Positions 1 through 10,365 of a DNA stretch of 64,000 nt are shown one piece after another. The stretch lies in the NCBI RefSeq assembly GCF_027943255.1, contig NC_072897.1:18972044-19036043 (forward strand), read 5' to 3'. Within the stretch, counting starts at the first letter, position 1; each line of letters begins with the position of its first letter. Source of the stretch: Anastrepha obliqua (lineage: Eukaryota > Arthropoda > Insecta > Diptera > Tephritidae). The notes under the pieces were generated by a model that saw only the letters and a list, made by a program, of their open reading frames with translations, was not told the origin of the DNA and did no database searches. The translations under genes and the position numbers were made by a program.

Positions 1-4
1 AGAG

Positions 5-1969
5 AAACTAAATATGTGCAAAACCATAAAAATACTTCCATGGAACTCGAATGGCCTACTAAAGCTCAAAAATGAGTTAGAGATTGTACTCAATTCGGAA
101 AACGTTGCTATTTGTATGATATTTGAAACACATTCCACAGCGCATCCATCCAAGCAATTGAGTCCGAGGTGGTAACCATTATTGAAGATAAAAGCCCCCT
201 TTTGCTTATTACTATATACAAAACACCAGATCCAATATGAGCAATATTTTACTATTAAAAATATAAAAATAGATTCGTCATGGGTGAAGACTTTAACGCA
301 AAAAACGTAGACTGGGGCTCAAGACTAACTACATCGAATGGAGGAGAATTATGTAAGGCGATGCAACTTGCTGGATGTGATGCGGTCACAACATGCAAAT
401 CAACGTACTAGCCAACTGATTTAAAAAAAATACCTGACCTAATTGATTTCTTCATAGTTAACAAAGTATCTCGAAACTTTCTAGAAATTGAACACAGTGA
501 TTACCTAAACTCGGATCCCTCACCAATACTTTTGTCTCTCAGCGAGCATATCATTTTTAGCGATCATATGGATAAATAGAGTAACCGATTCACAGTTTGG
601 CATTACTTCCGGAAAATTCTGGAAAATTGGAAAAATAATGAAGCACAATTATTTAATAAGGAAAAATTCCATAATGAAGTTCAAAATTTTACGTCCAACG
701 TGCAACTTGCAGCATGGAAAAAGACTCCAACTAATAAAAAAAGCCCAATGATTACACAATACCCAAAGGACTTCAGCGATCTTATTTTACTTAAGAGAAA
801 ACTTCGTAGTAAGCGGCATAAAACTCGAGCACCAATAGATAGGCCAAACAAAACGACTAAAGACTTAAGTCGGAAAATAAAGAAATTTAAAAATGATAAT
901 TTTTCTCGTCACTTCATTCATTGTCCAACAATCGTTGTGTGGATTACTCCTTATGGAAATGCACTAAATACTTAAAAAGGACCCAAATGCACTGTCCTCT
1001 TCTCAAGATAATAGGAAAATAGGCTAACAACATTTCCCAGAAAGCAGAATCATATGCAGACTATCTAGCTGATGTTTTTACACCTAATAAAGCAACATGC
1101 GAAAGCCTGAGTACATCTGTGCTCCAAGAGTTTGAAGATATTCCACGAGTTACGAGCGCCGAAATAAAAAGAAAATGCTAAAAAAAGTCTCCAGGCTTCT
1201 ATTTAATCACTGCAGAAATACTCAAGCAGCTTGCACCTAAAAGCATCCAAACTCTCTTTAAGTTTCATTACGTTTGTGGAGGTTATTATACTCCAAAACC
1301 AGGCAAACCTAGGCACGAGGTTTCATCGTAAATGCCCATATCAGTTCTACCTGCGATCTCAAAGCTATTAGAAAAGCTATATTTCCGGCAAAAAAAAATA
1401 TTTCCAGCCCACCAGGTACACAGGATCACGCACGAAATAGAAAAATCACTCGAAAACAAAAAAAATATGTTCTGGCGCGTTCCTTGATGTGGCAAAGGCA
1501 TTCGATAAAATTGATCACACAGGTTTGCTTGTTAAACTAAAATTAATACTTCCTAAACAATAATATGAAATCTACTAAAACAAATTATTCCTAAACAATA
1601 CTACGAAATCTTGGAGTCGTACTTATCAGACCGCTACTTTCGAATAAAGCAAGATGATGCTTATTCAAGTATTCGATAAATAAAGGCAGGATCACCTCAA
1701 GGCAGCATTCTTGGACCTATACTGTACCTTATCTTCATACATAACCTACCGTCTGATCCTAATTACGTCACAGCAACATTTGCAGATGACTCCGCGCTGA
1801 TTGCAGATGGTGAAACTGAAAGTGAATCGATAGCCACAATACAAACCGCTTCAAATAAGGTCTCCCAGTCGACTAATAAAAGGAAAATTAACTAAACTAA
1901 GCAAAACCTACACACGTAGTTTTCACAAACACTCAAATAAATACCACGTTACCGACGAAATCCCAATCA
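5..1969 (+). pseudogene. Jockey-like non-LTR retrotransposon ORF2 remnant (endonuclease + reverse transcriptase)
   Basis: Broken frames give a recognisable order. An AP-endonuclease start lies near 30-150 (ILPWNSNGLL, then IFETHS). Its mid part lies near 290-420 (NVDWGSRL, GGELCKAMQLAG). An RT lies near 1030-1970: ADYLADVFTP, a KKSPGF..AEILKQL segment, HRITHEIEKSLE, KAGSPQGSILGPILY, and the catalytic FADDSALIA box near 1780-1805. Many stops and frameshifts interrupt it, for example TAG near 409 and a broken VAKAFDK region near 1495. A functional copy would nick the target and prime cDNA synthesis there; this one is dead. The 5' end lies outside the window and the 3' end abuts a Tc1/mariner remnant. 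Jockey is favoured over CR1 or R1 from motif wording, but the clade is not firm. Confidence 0.8.
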
Positions 1970-1970
1970 A

Positions 1971-2702
1971 ATGGCGAAAGAACTGAAAATATCTGACCGT
2001 AGCGTCCGCCGCATACTGAAAATTGATCTTAAAGTCAGGCCAAAGTCAAGGCACATGATCTCACACCAAACCAGCAACAAGTCAAACTTGAGAGAGCGAA
2101 GGAGTTGCTTCGCTTGTCGAAAGCGGCCGATTTCCGAACATTTTGTTTTCCCAAAGCGATAAGGTTTATTTGACCGACTGTTCATACGAGAATTAGAGTC
2201 ATCGATTGGTTACCAAAAGGTAGCACCCGCCACAGGTAAAGGTTTGGGTCGCTATAACCGCAGATGGGCGCTCTTCAATCGTTTTCATGGAGTCTGGTGT
2301 CAAGGTAAAGGTAAGTGCGAAATATTATCGATAAAGTATTCTAGAGGTTGCTTTGAAGCCGTGAGCAGGCAAACATTTTGATGGTAGACCATGGATGTTC
2401 CAACAGGACTCGGCACCGTCTCTCAAAGCTCGAGCGAACCAAGAATGGCTAAAAAACAACGTTCTGAACCTTATAACGGCCACACAATAGCTCTCAAATT
2501 TACCAGACAGACTATTTTTGAGAGCAAGGTCCGAACTAAAAGGTTTACCAGTCTCGAGGCGCCGAAAAAAGCCATTGCCCGCGGGTGGGGCAAAATACCT
2601 GCAAGTCACATTCGGGCAGCTTGCAATTCGTTTTTGGACCGTCTCAAGGCCATAGTCAAGGCAAAAGGTGGTCATATGAAACAACAGTACATTGATTCTT
2701 AA
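1971..2702 (+). pseudogene. Tc1/mariner-superfamily transposase remnant
   Basis: The 5' part encodes a helix-turn-helix segment (MAKELKISDRSVRRIL). Downstream pieces in shifted frames read as the catalytic core (VWVAITADGRSS..., then near 2385 a GRPWMFQQDSAPS-like Asp box) and as a C-terminal tail (SKVRTKRFTSLEAPKKAI, then IRAACNSFLDRLKAIVKAKGGH) ending at a TAA at 2700-2702. This is the usual order for a DD(n)D Tc1/mariner cut-and-paste transposase, but it is carried by several frames. It directly follows the Jockey remnant. The terminal inverted repeats were not found. Family assignment within Tc1/mariner is not attempted. Confidence 0.75.
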
Positions 2703-3122
2703 TATTGTATAATTTTTACACATTTTTTACTTTGAATTGAAAAAAAGTAATTTTTCAAACTAAATGCATGACCTTTCTAACTTCGAGTGCCGGACTCTAT
2801 ATATATTTGGGTCGGCAGTATCGATACATAATGTACAAACACCGGCGCATGTTCGACCGGGTCGTTCCAGTGAAAACATCTGGAGGTGTGGTGAAGTCAT
2901 TTTTTTTTCAAAAATTCGAAAGATGTTAATAACTGAATTTCGGCGAATTATTGATTATATAAATATCACTGAATTACGGTTTCAGTAGGACGGTGAAGCC
3001 ACCGTCACACAGTCACAATGCATTTATTGCAAACCAAGTTTCCCGATCGCAAAGATTGACGAAATTCTTGCTATATAATACTATATAATTGGGTAATTTT
3101 TTGTGAGGCTTTGTGAAATATA
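2703..3122. other. Non-coding stretch, no recognisable feature
   Basis: AT-rich sequence after the Tc1/mariner remnant. It may include that element's 3' non-coding region. No ORF with family resemblance and no repeat pair was seen. Confidence 0.4.
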
Positions 3123-3750
3123 TAGCACTGTGCGACAGTGAAATTATACTTTTATGGAGACCTAGTTCAAGTTGTAGGTATAGTAAAACTAAGAAAAATG
3201 GTATAGGAGAAATTTCCAATGCACCCCCAAAATCTCATTTTATGGCCATAAAACCGTTTTTCAGTAGGTTGATGTGAAGAATAACTCCTAACTTCGCCTA
3301 TTTCCATCCGATTTCGAATTTGCTTTTTTAGTTCGAAAGAACAAAAACAAGCCTTTTTGACAGTGTGTTGACAATTTTTCTGAAATGACAACTGACGAGA
3401 CTGTAGACGGAAGTATTTGGAATTTTTTTATTTTTTCTCTATTTTTTCAACTTTGATATAATTTTTACGATATTATCCGATATTGAGGATTTTTTTAGTA
3501 CCCTACTGTTATAGCAAATTTAATTTTGCGTCGAATGAGCTATATTTGACTGTAATTGAATTAAAATTAATAGAGTTGTGTGGGTTTTAAGATTTTTTCT
3601 TTGTTTTTACTACGTTTTTGTTTACTTTGTTTGTTTTTACTTGTATTGGAAATTTCTCCTATACCATTTTTTTAGTTTTTCTATAGCCACAAGTTGTGCT
3701 AGGTCTCCATAAAAGTATATTTAATTTTTTTTTTTTTGTCACACAGTGTA
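3123..3750. mobile_element. Foldback-type MITE with about 95-bp terminal inverted repeats
   Basis: The left arm (about 3126-3223) is the reverse complement, with mismatches, of the right arm (about 3647-3748). Both carry ATACTTTTATGGAGACCTAG and ATGGTATAGGAGAAATTTCC. The tips read CACTGTGCGAC and GTCACACAGTG, next to TA dinucleotides, as expected of Tc1/mariner-type MITEs. The roughly 420-bp centre has no coding capacity. One extra G after the left TA makes the exact left edge uncertain. Confidence 0.75.
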
Positions 3751-4062
3751 GTCTATAACGAGCGAATCGAATCGATTGCAGCTTTAAATCAAAATCCGTT
3801 ACGAAATTAACGAAATACATAGATATTTGCCCGATAATAGCTTTTATTTATAATTACCGAATCTTACTCTTTCTAATATAATACAAATTTTAATCATTAT
3901 AAACTCTTTTTTCTTACTTTGCAATATCAAATTTCGCAATCTAACTCTAGAAAGAACACCATATAACAATATACGTAAAAGTTAAACATACGCTTCAGAA
4001 GCTAACGATTTTCTAAAGTGTCTATTTTACCCGAATACTCGTATTAAATATATCTGTGAGTA
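3751..4062. other. Non-coding stretch, nothing recognised
   Basis: AT-rich spacer between the foldback MITE and a mariner. No ORF, repeat pair or RNA gene was seen. Confidence 0.4.
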
Positions 4063-5260
4063 TTGGGTTGGAGAAAAAGTTCATAGCGTTCTTATATTTT
4101 CTTTTGTTTTACAACGATTTGTTTGGTGTTTGGCAAAGGGTAAGCATTCATTCGATAGAACTCTTTCTGTTGTACAAAACTATGTTAATTGTACTTTTGA
4201 GTTAGTTATTTTATTTTTTATTAGTTTTGAGGCTTAGAAATGGAATACCCTAGAGGCAAAAATCAATATTTTCGACACCTGCTCTTTTTTGCTTCTCAAT
4301 ATGGTCAAAAAGCTGCCGAAGCAGGTCGGGATATTTGCGACGTGCATGGGGAAGGTGTGATAGCCAAGTCTACAGCAAGGAAATGGTTTGCAAAGTTCAC
4401 AAATGGCGACTTTGACGTCGATGGCCCGTCCCGCACCGTAAGGCATTCTGAATTCCATGAAGAACGTCTCAAATCACTTTTGAAAGAACTGTCACCACAC
4501 CAGTCGTGAATTGGGGGAAAAAATGAACTGTGATCATAGAACGATTCTTAATCGCCTTCATTCAATAGGACTTACCGAAAAATTGGGAGCCTGGTTGCCT
4601 CGCGAGCTCAACGAATAAAACCAAGAAAGTCGCCTTCTAATTGCTTCTCAGAATTTCGCCCGCCATCGAGCAACACACGGTTATAAAGAGCACTTTTTGT
4701 TCCGAATCGTACCGGGAGATGAGAAATGGTGCCTATACATCAATACGAAGAATAGAAAGGAGTGGGCGGCTCTAGGAGATACCCCAAAGCCGAGAATCAA
4801 GCCACATATTAATGCACAGAAGGTCATTATATGTATTTGGTGGGACTGGGCGGGAATGGCGCACTGGGAAATGCTCCAAAAAGTATGTCTCGGTCAACAT
4901 GGAGCTTTACATTACCCTGCTACGCCACATGAATAAGGATATTCGACTGAAAAGACCTGATCGACATAGTCAAACGATACTCCTTCACGCTCCCTGCTAA
5001 AAAGGGATTAATACCGGGGCAAAAGTATTCTAGGAGGGTGTCTTAGAAGGTGTGGTGAAGCGGTTGAGCAGTATTCTATTCAATGGAGAGCGCTAGGTCT
5101 TCCTGCAATATTCCGTTGATGCCAATGAACCACGTAGCAGTAGCAGTCTTTGGTTCGAACAGCGACGTCGATAGCCATGGAAAGCGTGCGTGCTGCAATA
5201 GCTGAATGGCCTAATTGAAGGCTTGTGTAAAAGCAAATGTTGACCATTTTGAATGAAAAT
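4063..5260 (+). pseudogene. mariner element with broken transposase
   Basis: The left terminal repeat begins after a TA at 4061-4062 (TTGGGTTGGAGAAAAAGTTC). The transposase starts at ATG 4240 (MEYPRGKNQYFRHLLFF). It has the N-terminal HTH (STARKWFAKFTNGDF), then frameshifts and stops (first stop 4507-4509). Downstream, VPGDEKWCLYINTKNRKEW (near 4700) carries the first catalytic Asp, followed by VIICIWWDWAG and DIRLKRPDRHSQTILLHA. The second Asp box after LLH is lost and the C-terminal part to about 5260 is barely readable. No right terminal repeat was found. A functional protein would be a DD34D mariner transposase. Confidence 0.85.
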
Positions 5261-5399
5261 TAAAATTTTGTTTTAACATGATTATATAAAACTGACTTCA
5301 TTAAAATAGTATTATAATTCGATATCTATAACGGACCTAACTTCTAACAGAGCTTGTGGCAGGACTTAAGTATATATTGTATTATTTATATTATATAAT

Positions 5400-5758
5400 A
5401 TAATTGGCGCTTACACCCTTTTTTGGGTGTTCGGCCGAGCTCCTCCTCCTATTTGTGGCGTGTGCAGTGTTGTTGTAAAGTATATACAATTGGCATATAT
5501 ATCCCTTGTTGGTTTTTTGGCCCAGCTCTTCCTCAGATTAATGTTGTGCCACAAATGAAGGGACCTTTGGTTTTACGCCACTTTTGAACGGCAGATATGG
5601 TTTTATGAGAAGGCGTTTCCCTGTGGAAACACAATCCGCGGTTTGTCATTAAAACACAATTTTATCATTTTGGTGTTTCGTGACCACACCAGGTTTCGAA
5701 CTAAGGCACTATCGAATTGTAGTCGCGTCCCACTCCATTCGGCTAAGACGGGCGCCCG
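5400..5758 (-). repeat. tRNA-derived SINE, minus strand, with duplicated 3' tail
   Basis: Read on the minus strand, the 5' end has a tRNA-like RNA polymerase III promoter: an A-box-like TTAGCCGAATGG near 5734-5746 and a B-box-like AGTTCGAAACC near 5692-5702. The body follows. The tail motif (AATTGGCGC next to an AT-rich tract) at 5395-5410 and the GCTCGGCCGAACACCC-type segment occur twice (about 5405-5475 and 5485-5560), which suggests a second, partial SINE tail. The plus-strand copy at 5936-6108 shares the body. Confidence 0.7.
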
Positions 5759-5935
5759 TAAATAATATAGTACTTTTATAATAGCCTTCAAAACAAAAAT
5801 CAACATTCGTCGAACGAACAATCTATTTTATCGGTGATGAATTAATTAAAACATAATCTTGAATCAAATATGATATGTTGCGACTCATGCAAATTGGAAC
5901 TCTGGTTGCTCAAATTATATTATATTGATGACAAA

Positions 5936-6108
5936 TCAGGCAATGGCAAACCTCCGAGTGTATTTCTGCCATGAAAAAAGCTCCTCATAAAAACAGTTTG
6001 CCGTTCAGAGTCGGCTTAAGACTGTAGGTCCATTCAATTGTGGAACGATATCCAGACGTACACGAAAAATTGGAGGAGCAGCTCGGCCAAACACCTAACA
6101 GAAGTGTA
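5936..6108 (+). repeat. 5'-truncated SINE body, plus strand
   Basis: It contains the body of the same SINE family in the opposite orientation: GGCAATGGCAAACCTCCGAG, TTCTGCCATGAAAAAAGCTC, a CCGTTCAGAGTCGGCTTAAG segment, and GAGCAGCTCGGCCAAACACC near the 3' end. The promoter part is missing. Confidence 0.7.
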
Positions 6109-6111
6109 AAA

Positions 6112-6840
6112 TCAAATCACAATCACAATGGAGACAATATAATCAATATGTTTCGAGAGCGTTAATCCTGAATCGAAGATTATACCCAAGTCTTTAATGT
6201 CATGTTCGCGAATAAGTTTAATATTGTTCAAAATATAATCATAGACAAATGGATCGAGTTGTTTCCTGTATAAAACCGGGCAGCATTTGTCGGTATTCAA
6301 GTACAGATAGTTCAAGGTACACCATAAATGTTTAAGATCCCTGTGAAGATTCTTGTGAAGTTTGTAAAAATAATTTTACGTCATTTGCAAACATTAAACA
6401 TTCTACACACTGAAAATTTATTGATAAGTCGTTAATGAAACTTAAGAACAGATGAGGTCCACGGAAGATCTTTTGGGGTGTTTCAGACAAAGCATTAGTC
6501 ACAGACCTAGATTTAGACGATGCCATTTTTACAAATATTTTTTAAAGTGTTTCCTTAATACCGCATGCACTCAGCTTCTTAATGAGATTGAAATGGTCGA
6601 CTTTATTGAATACCTTTGAGAGATCTGTGTAGTCTACATATATTGTGCACGATTTACAAAAGGGTTACAAAATACTCTCTGTGAGTAGCGCTAAATTAGT
6701 AAAAGTAGATTTTAATGGGACAAAGCCAGGTTGGTACTCGCAAGTGTGATCATCAATACGATTTAAATTTTAACTTTGAGGATAGAATCAAATAATTTCG
6801 AAATTTAAACTTTTGGGCGATAGTTGCATACGTCATTTTG
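6112..6840 (-). pseudogene. LINE-type reverse transcriptase fragment
   Basis: On the minus strand the fragment reads, with frame changes, as the fingers/palm to thumb of a non-LTR RT: an IYVDYTDLSKVFNKVDHFNL-like segment near 6580-6650, a PQ..F.GPHLFLSFINDLS segment, the catalytic box as MFANDVKLFL (near 6370-6400, Asn where FADD is usual), and a DIKDLGIIFDSGLTLSKHIDY segment near 6150-6215. No endonuclease was seen. It lies right beside the plus-strand SINE. Confidence 0.75.
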
Positions 6841-7532
6841 CCTTACAGATTTATAAATAGATTGCCGTGATTAAGCATATTTGCCAAGCATCTAAAACGC
6901 TCTCTATAAAATCGCTTATAACCGCATATATAAAATACTAGCAAACCCGGCCCCCTTCGCTGGGCACACTAAAATAGAATAGATATGGTTTAGAACAGAA
7001 AATATATGGTTTTCATATTATTTATTTCTTTATTCTTTATTCAAGCGCTTTGTTTTTGAGTAAATATAAAATATAAATTGAAAATCAGGAAAAAGGAAGA
7101 TTGTTTTTAAATTTCAAATCAACGCATATGAATAAACAATCGTCTTTTTTCCTGATCATCCATGAATTTTTCGTTTCAATTTATATGTTTTATTAAGCAT
7201 TGGAGCTTTTTTAACCATTATCCATTTAAATTTTTCAAAAAAAAAATAAACGAAAAAAATTGTTTTTACCACGAACACATAATTTCATTCGGATTTCACA
7301 TTAAATTCTCAAATTTCGTAAGAAATTATTCACTGTTCCAAAATCCACTCCAAAAAAATTCACAAACAATTTTTACATGTTGCACTTACGTGTTTTCCTT
7401 ATGGCATCCAAATCAGAAAGAAATATTGACACATTGTAACTCACACTGTCAATTTGACAGTTCAGTTCCGCCCAAGCGTTAAAAAAGTAAGCAACATTAT
7501 GGCTGGCTGAAAAGAACGCTGTACCCTTTGCC

Positions 7533-8520
7533 ACTGCTCCGAATTACAACCAAACTTTACGAAACCCATTTTCAATACTTACTTAACAATGTGCGTAAGT
7601 TTGGTTTAATTCGGTTCAAAGACACGGCGGGTCCACGTTTTGGCATATATTTCGAGACCCTAGTCATCAATAGGTATGAAAATTACCCCGTATTAAAGCA
7701 CTTATCAACAGCTTTCGTTTGATACCCATATTGTACATACACAATCAAAGGTTACCCGGGTCCACGTTTTGACCTATATCTCGAGACCCCAGTCACGGAG
7801 CGGCATGAAAAATACTCTGTACTAAAGCATTCACCAACAGCTTCAATTTGATATCCATATTGTACAAACACATTCTAGGGTCCACGTTTTGGTCTCTATC
7901 TCGAGACCCTAGTCACGGAGCGGATGGAAATACTCTGAACTAAAGCATTCACCAACAGCTTCCATTTGATACCCATATTGTACATACACATCGGAAGGTT
8001 ATCCGGGTCCACGTTTTGACCTATATCTCGAGCCCTATCCACCAATATGTATCCAAACTATACGGAAACCATCTTCAATACCTCCTTAACAATGTGTGTA
8101 AGTTTGGTTTAATTCGGTGCAAAGACACGGCGGGTCCACGTTTTGGCATATATTTCCAGACCCTAGTTATCAATAGGTATGAAAATTACCCCGTATTAAA
8201 GCACTTATCAACAGCTTTCATTTGATACCCATATTGTACATACACAACCAAAGGTTACCCGGGTCCACGTTTTGACCTATATCTCGAGACCCTAGTCACG
8301 GAGCGGCATGAAAAATACTTGTACTAAAGCATTCACCAACAGCTTCAATTTGATACCCATATTGTACATACACATCCGAAGGTTACCCGGGTGCACGTTT
8401 TGACCTATATCTCGAGCCCTATCCACCAATATGTATCCAAACTATACGGAAACCATCTTCAATACCTTCTTAACAATGTGTGTAAGTTTGGTTTAATTCG
8501 GTGCAGACACGGCCGGTTAG
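7533..8520. repeat. Tandem repeats inside the Helitron
   Basis: Units of roughly 115-125 bp share TCCACGTTTTG..CTATATCTCGAGACC, ACCAACAGCTTC and ATTTGATACCCATATTGTAC. A longer unit beginning GTAAGTTTGGTTTAATTCGG recurs near 7595, 8098 and 8482, so the short units are arranged in blocks of about 503 and 384 bp (about four and three units). Short ORFs here are not credible proteins. Confidence 0.8.
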
Positions 8521-8716
8521 CGAACACACACAAAAAGTTGACTTTATTTTATATATAAGATTTTTTTCAGTTTGTGTCCTAAAAATCCAAATATCTTACG
8601 GAACCCTATTTTTTTCCAAAATAAAATGTAATCCGTGTTACTCGTGGATAATGTAGTTTTCGAATGGTGAAAGAATTTTTAAAATCGGTCCAGTAGTTTT
8701 TGAGCCTATTCGTTAC

Positions 8717-8742
8717 AAACAAACAAACAAACAAACAAACAA
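8717..8742. repeat. CAAA microsatellite
   Basis: Six to seven copies of ACAA in a row, just inside the Helitron 5' end. Confidence 0.9.
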
Positions 8743-9289
8743 AGTTTTCCTCTTTATAATATTAGTATAGATTTAAAACCAAAAGCGCTAATTAGATCCG
8801 TCGTGTTTCACTTAAACTGCGTTTGGTTTATTCCGGAATTAACAGAATCATCTAAATAAGTACCAGAGAACGTTAATGTATAGAGAAGTCTCAATGACAG
8901 GAACGTATGGAATTTCGAGGGGTACTCGTCTCGCGAAAACTTTTTCAGCACAGATACATTTTTCACCAAAAGTTAACAGTAAGGGGCTGAATTATGTAAA
9001 TTTAGCAGCAGTCGATAAGAATTTGTTGGTGATTAGAAGCAAATAATGTTCAGAGTAAGTTTTTAACTTTGCAGATATATGCATATGTCTTGTGCACTTT
9101 TTATCAATTGAAGAACTACATACGTAAAGTAATATACTAATTAACTATTTACCTACTATCAGAGAACATAAAATAATTGTTTCGAAATTTACTTCTAGTA
9201 TTGAAATGTCCGACACAGGACTTTTTTATAAGCTACATATGTTTTCTTCTGCAAGTTACTGTATGCTCATGCGCGCTCATGACGCACAG

Positions 9290-9690
9290 CAGCTGCGGCT
9301 GTCGAGCATTTAGAAAGACATATTTACATACATATATTGATGCACACATATGTACGAAGCCGCGGGCATGCGACTTGACATAAATTCAAGATTTATTAAA
9401 TATTGGCAAATAATTCTACCCGAAATATTCCAATATTGACTATTTTCTAATGATCGAGAAAATTGGCATATGGCGGCTCATTTTATGAATGAAAGTACTT
9501 TGCTCGTAGAAATATGAGCTCGAATTTATCAATGAATTTTTTGATGATGTGTTTTTGTTGAAACTGTTCAGCGCCGTCGCGACTATTTTGAGCTGTTCAG
9601 CACGATGGCAACTAGAATGATGGCCGCTACGCCTGCGCCTATGACTGCATTTTGTTCTTGTAGTCGCTAGGCATAGAATTTTAGGTTTGA
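9290..9690. repeat. Internal block of element A shared, inverted, with element B
   Basis: This block matches the reverse complement of about 16815-17145, including AATATTCCAATATTGACTAT, GAAAGTACTTTGCTCGTAGA and TGCATTTTGTTCTTGTAGTC. It shows A and B are related beyond their termini. Short ORFs here (for example minus 9440-9703) have no family resemblance. Confidence 0.75.
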
Positions 9691-9987
9691 ACGACATACG
9701 CACTTTGAGGAATTAAGTGAGTGCCCTGTGTGTGCGGTTGTATGTGCATGCATATGTGTATATTAATAAGCATTGTTTTGCTTGAATTCAATTGACATAT
9801 TTTTATTTGCATATGCCATCTTCCTGTGTACCTGGTAATGAAGCGTTTTCTATAAAGAATTTTTTAATTTAATCAATTGAACGTACATAGTGAGGGCATC
9901 AAGTGTGCATATACGCACATGCAAATACATCGATGCATATGCAGAAGAAATTGTTTTAGCATTTGCAGGAATTCGATCATTCGAATA

Positions 9988-10351
9988 AAGGGCTTTTCAA
10001 TAAGGGCGGGTAGATGTTGAAATGGAATAAAATGGCGTTTGCTGTGTGGCACGTAGCGCCGTTCTGCTGGAACCACATGTCGTCTAGGCCTATATGGTTC
10101 AATATGGGCCATAAGAAATTGGAAGGGCCACCACGGCTACTGAAAAATGGGCGCAATGCGCGCAACGTTTGCGTTAATGAACACTCATTTTACTCATAAT
10201 AAAGTTTTATCATTTGAACGTGCTGTTCAATCGTGTAACTTGCCATGATGATTTTGCAGAAACAACTGAATAATAAACAAAAGATTTGACAGATGTCACC
10301 AAAACAAAATGGCTGCCACAGGGCGCCAAAATCGACCCACGCCAATTGAAA
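9988..10351 (-). pseudogene. Mariner-like transposase, internally deleted
   Basis: The minus-strand product would start MASYTIEQHVQMIKLYYE (ATG near 10243), then hits a stop/frameshift and continues as CSLTQTLRALRPFF. It jumps to the C-terminal half LWPILNHIGLDDMWFQQNGATCHTA near 10040-10120 before the left terminal repeat. The middle of the gene, including the first catalytic Asp, is absent. The second Asp box reads QQNGATCH, with Asn where QQDGA is usual. The right tip CCCTT is missing; instead a 14-bp AACGTTTGCGTTAA leads into piggyBac. Confidence 0.75.
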
Positions 10352-10365
10352 AACGTTTGCGTTAA

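Larger units (their letters stand above)
6938..8771 (-). mobile_element. Non-autonomous Helitron
   Basis: On the minus strand the block starts with TCTATACTAATATTATAAAG and ends in CTAG after a GC-rich stretch (GCCCAGCGAAGGGGGC) able to form a short stem. The flanking bases are A (5') and T (3'), so the element sits between A and T as Helitrons do, with no TSD. It carries no Rep/helicase ORF. The interior holds a CAAA-type simple repeat near its 5' end (plus coordinates 8717-8742) and a tandem array (7533-8520). The TC start, CTRR end and A|T insertion are seen directly; the class is inferred from them. Confidence 0.7.

Noticed and set aside
700..975. 91-codon ORF in the 5' region
   Set aside because: It lies between the endonuclease and RT parts of the Jockey remnant and is part of that decayed frame.
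5690..5746. Functional tRNA gene
   Set aside because: A/B-box-like motifs belong to a SINE head; no cloverleaf with a proper anticodon arm could be drawn.
7528..8225. Two similar 64-69-codon ORFs
   Set aside because: Translations of Helitron tandem repeats without family resemblance.
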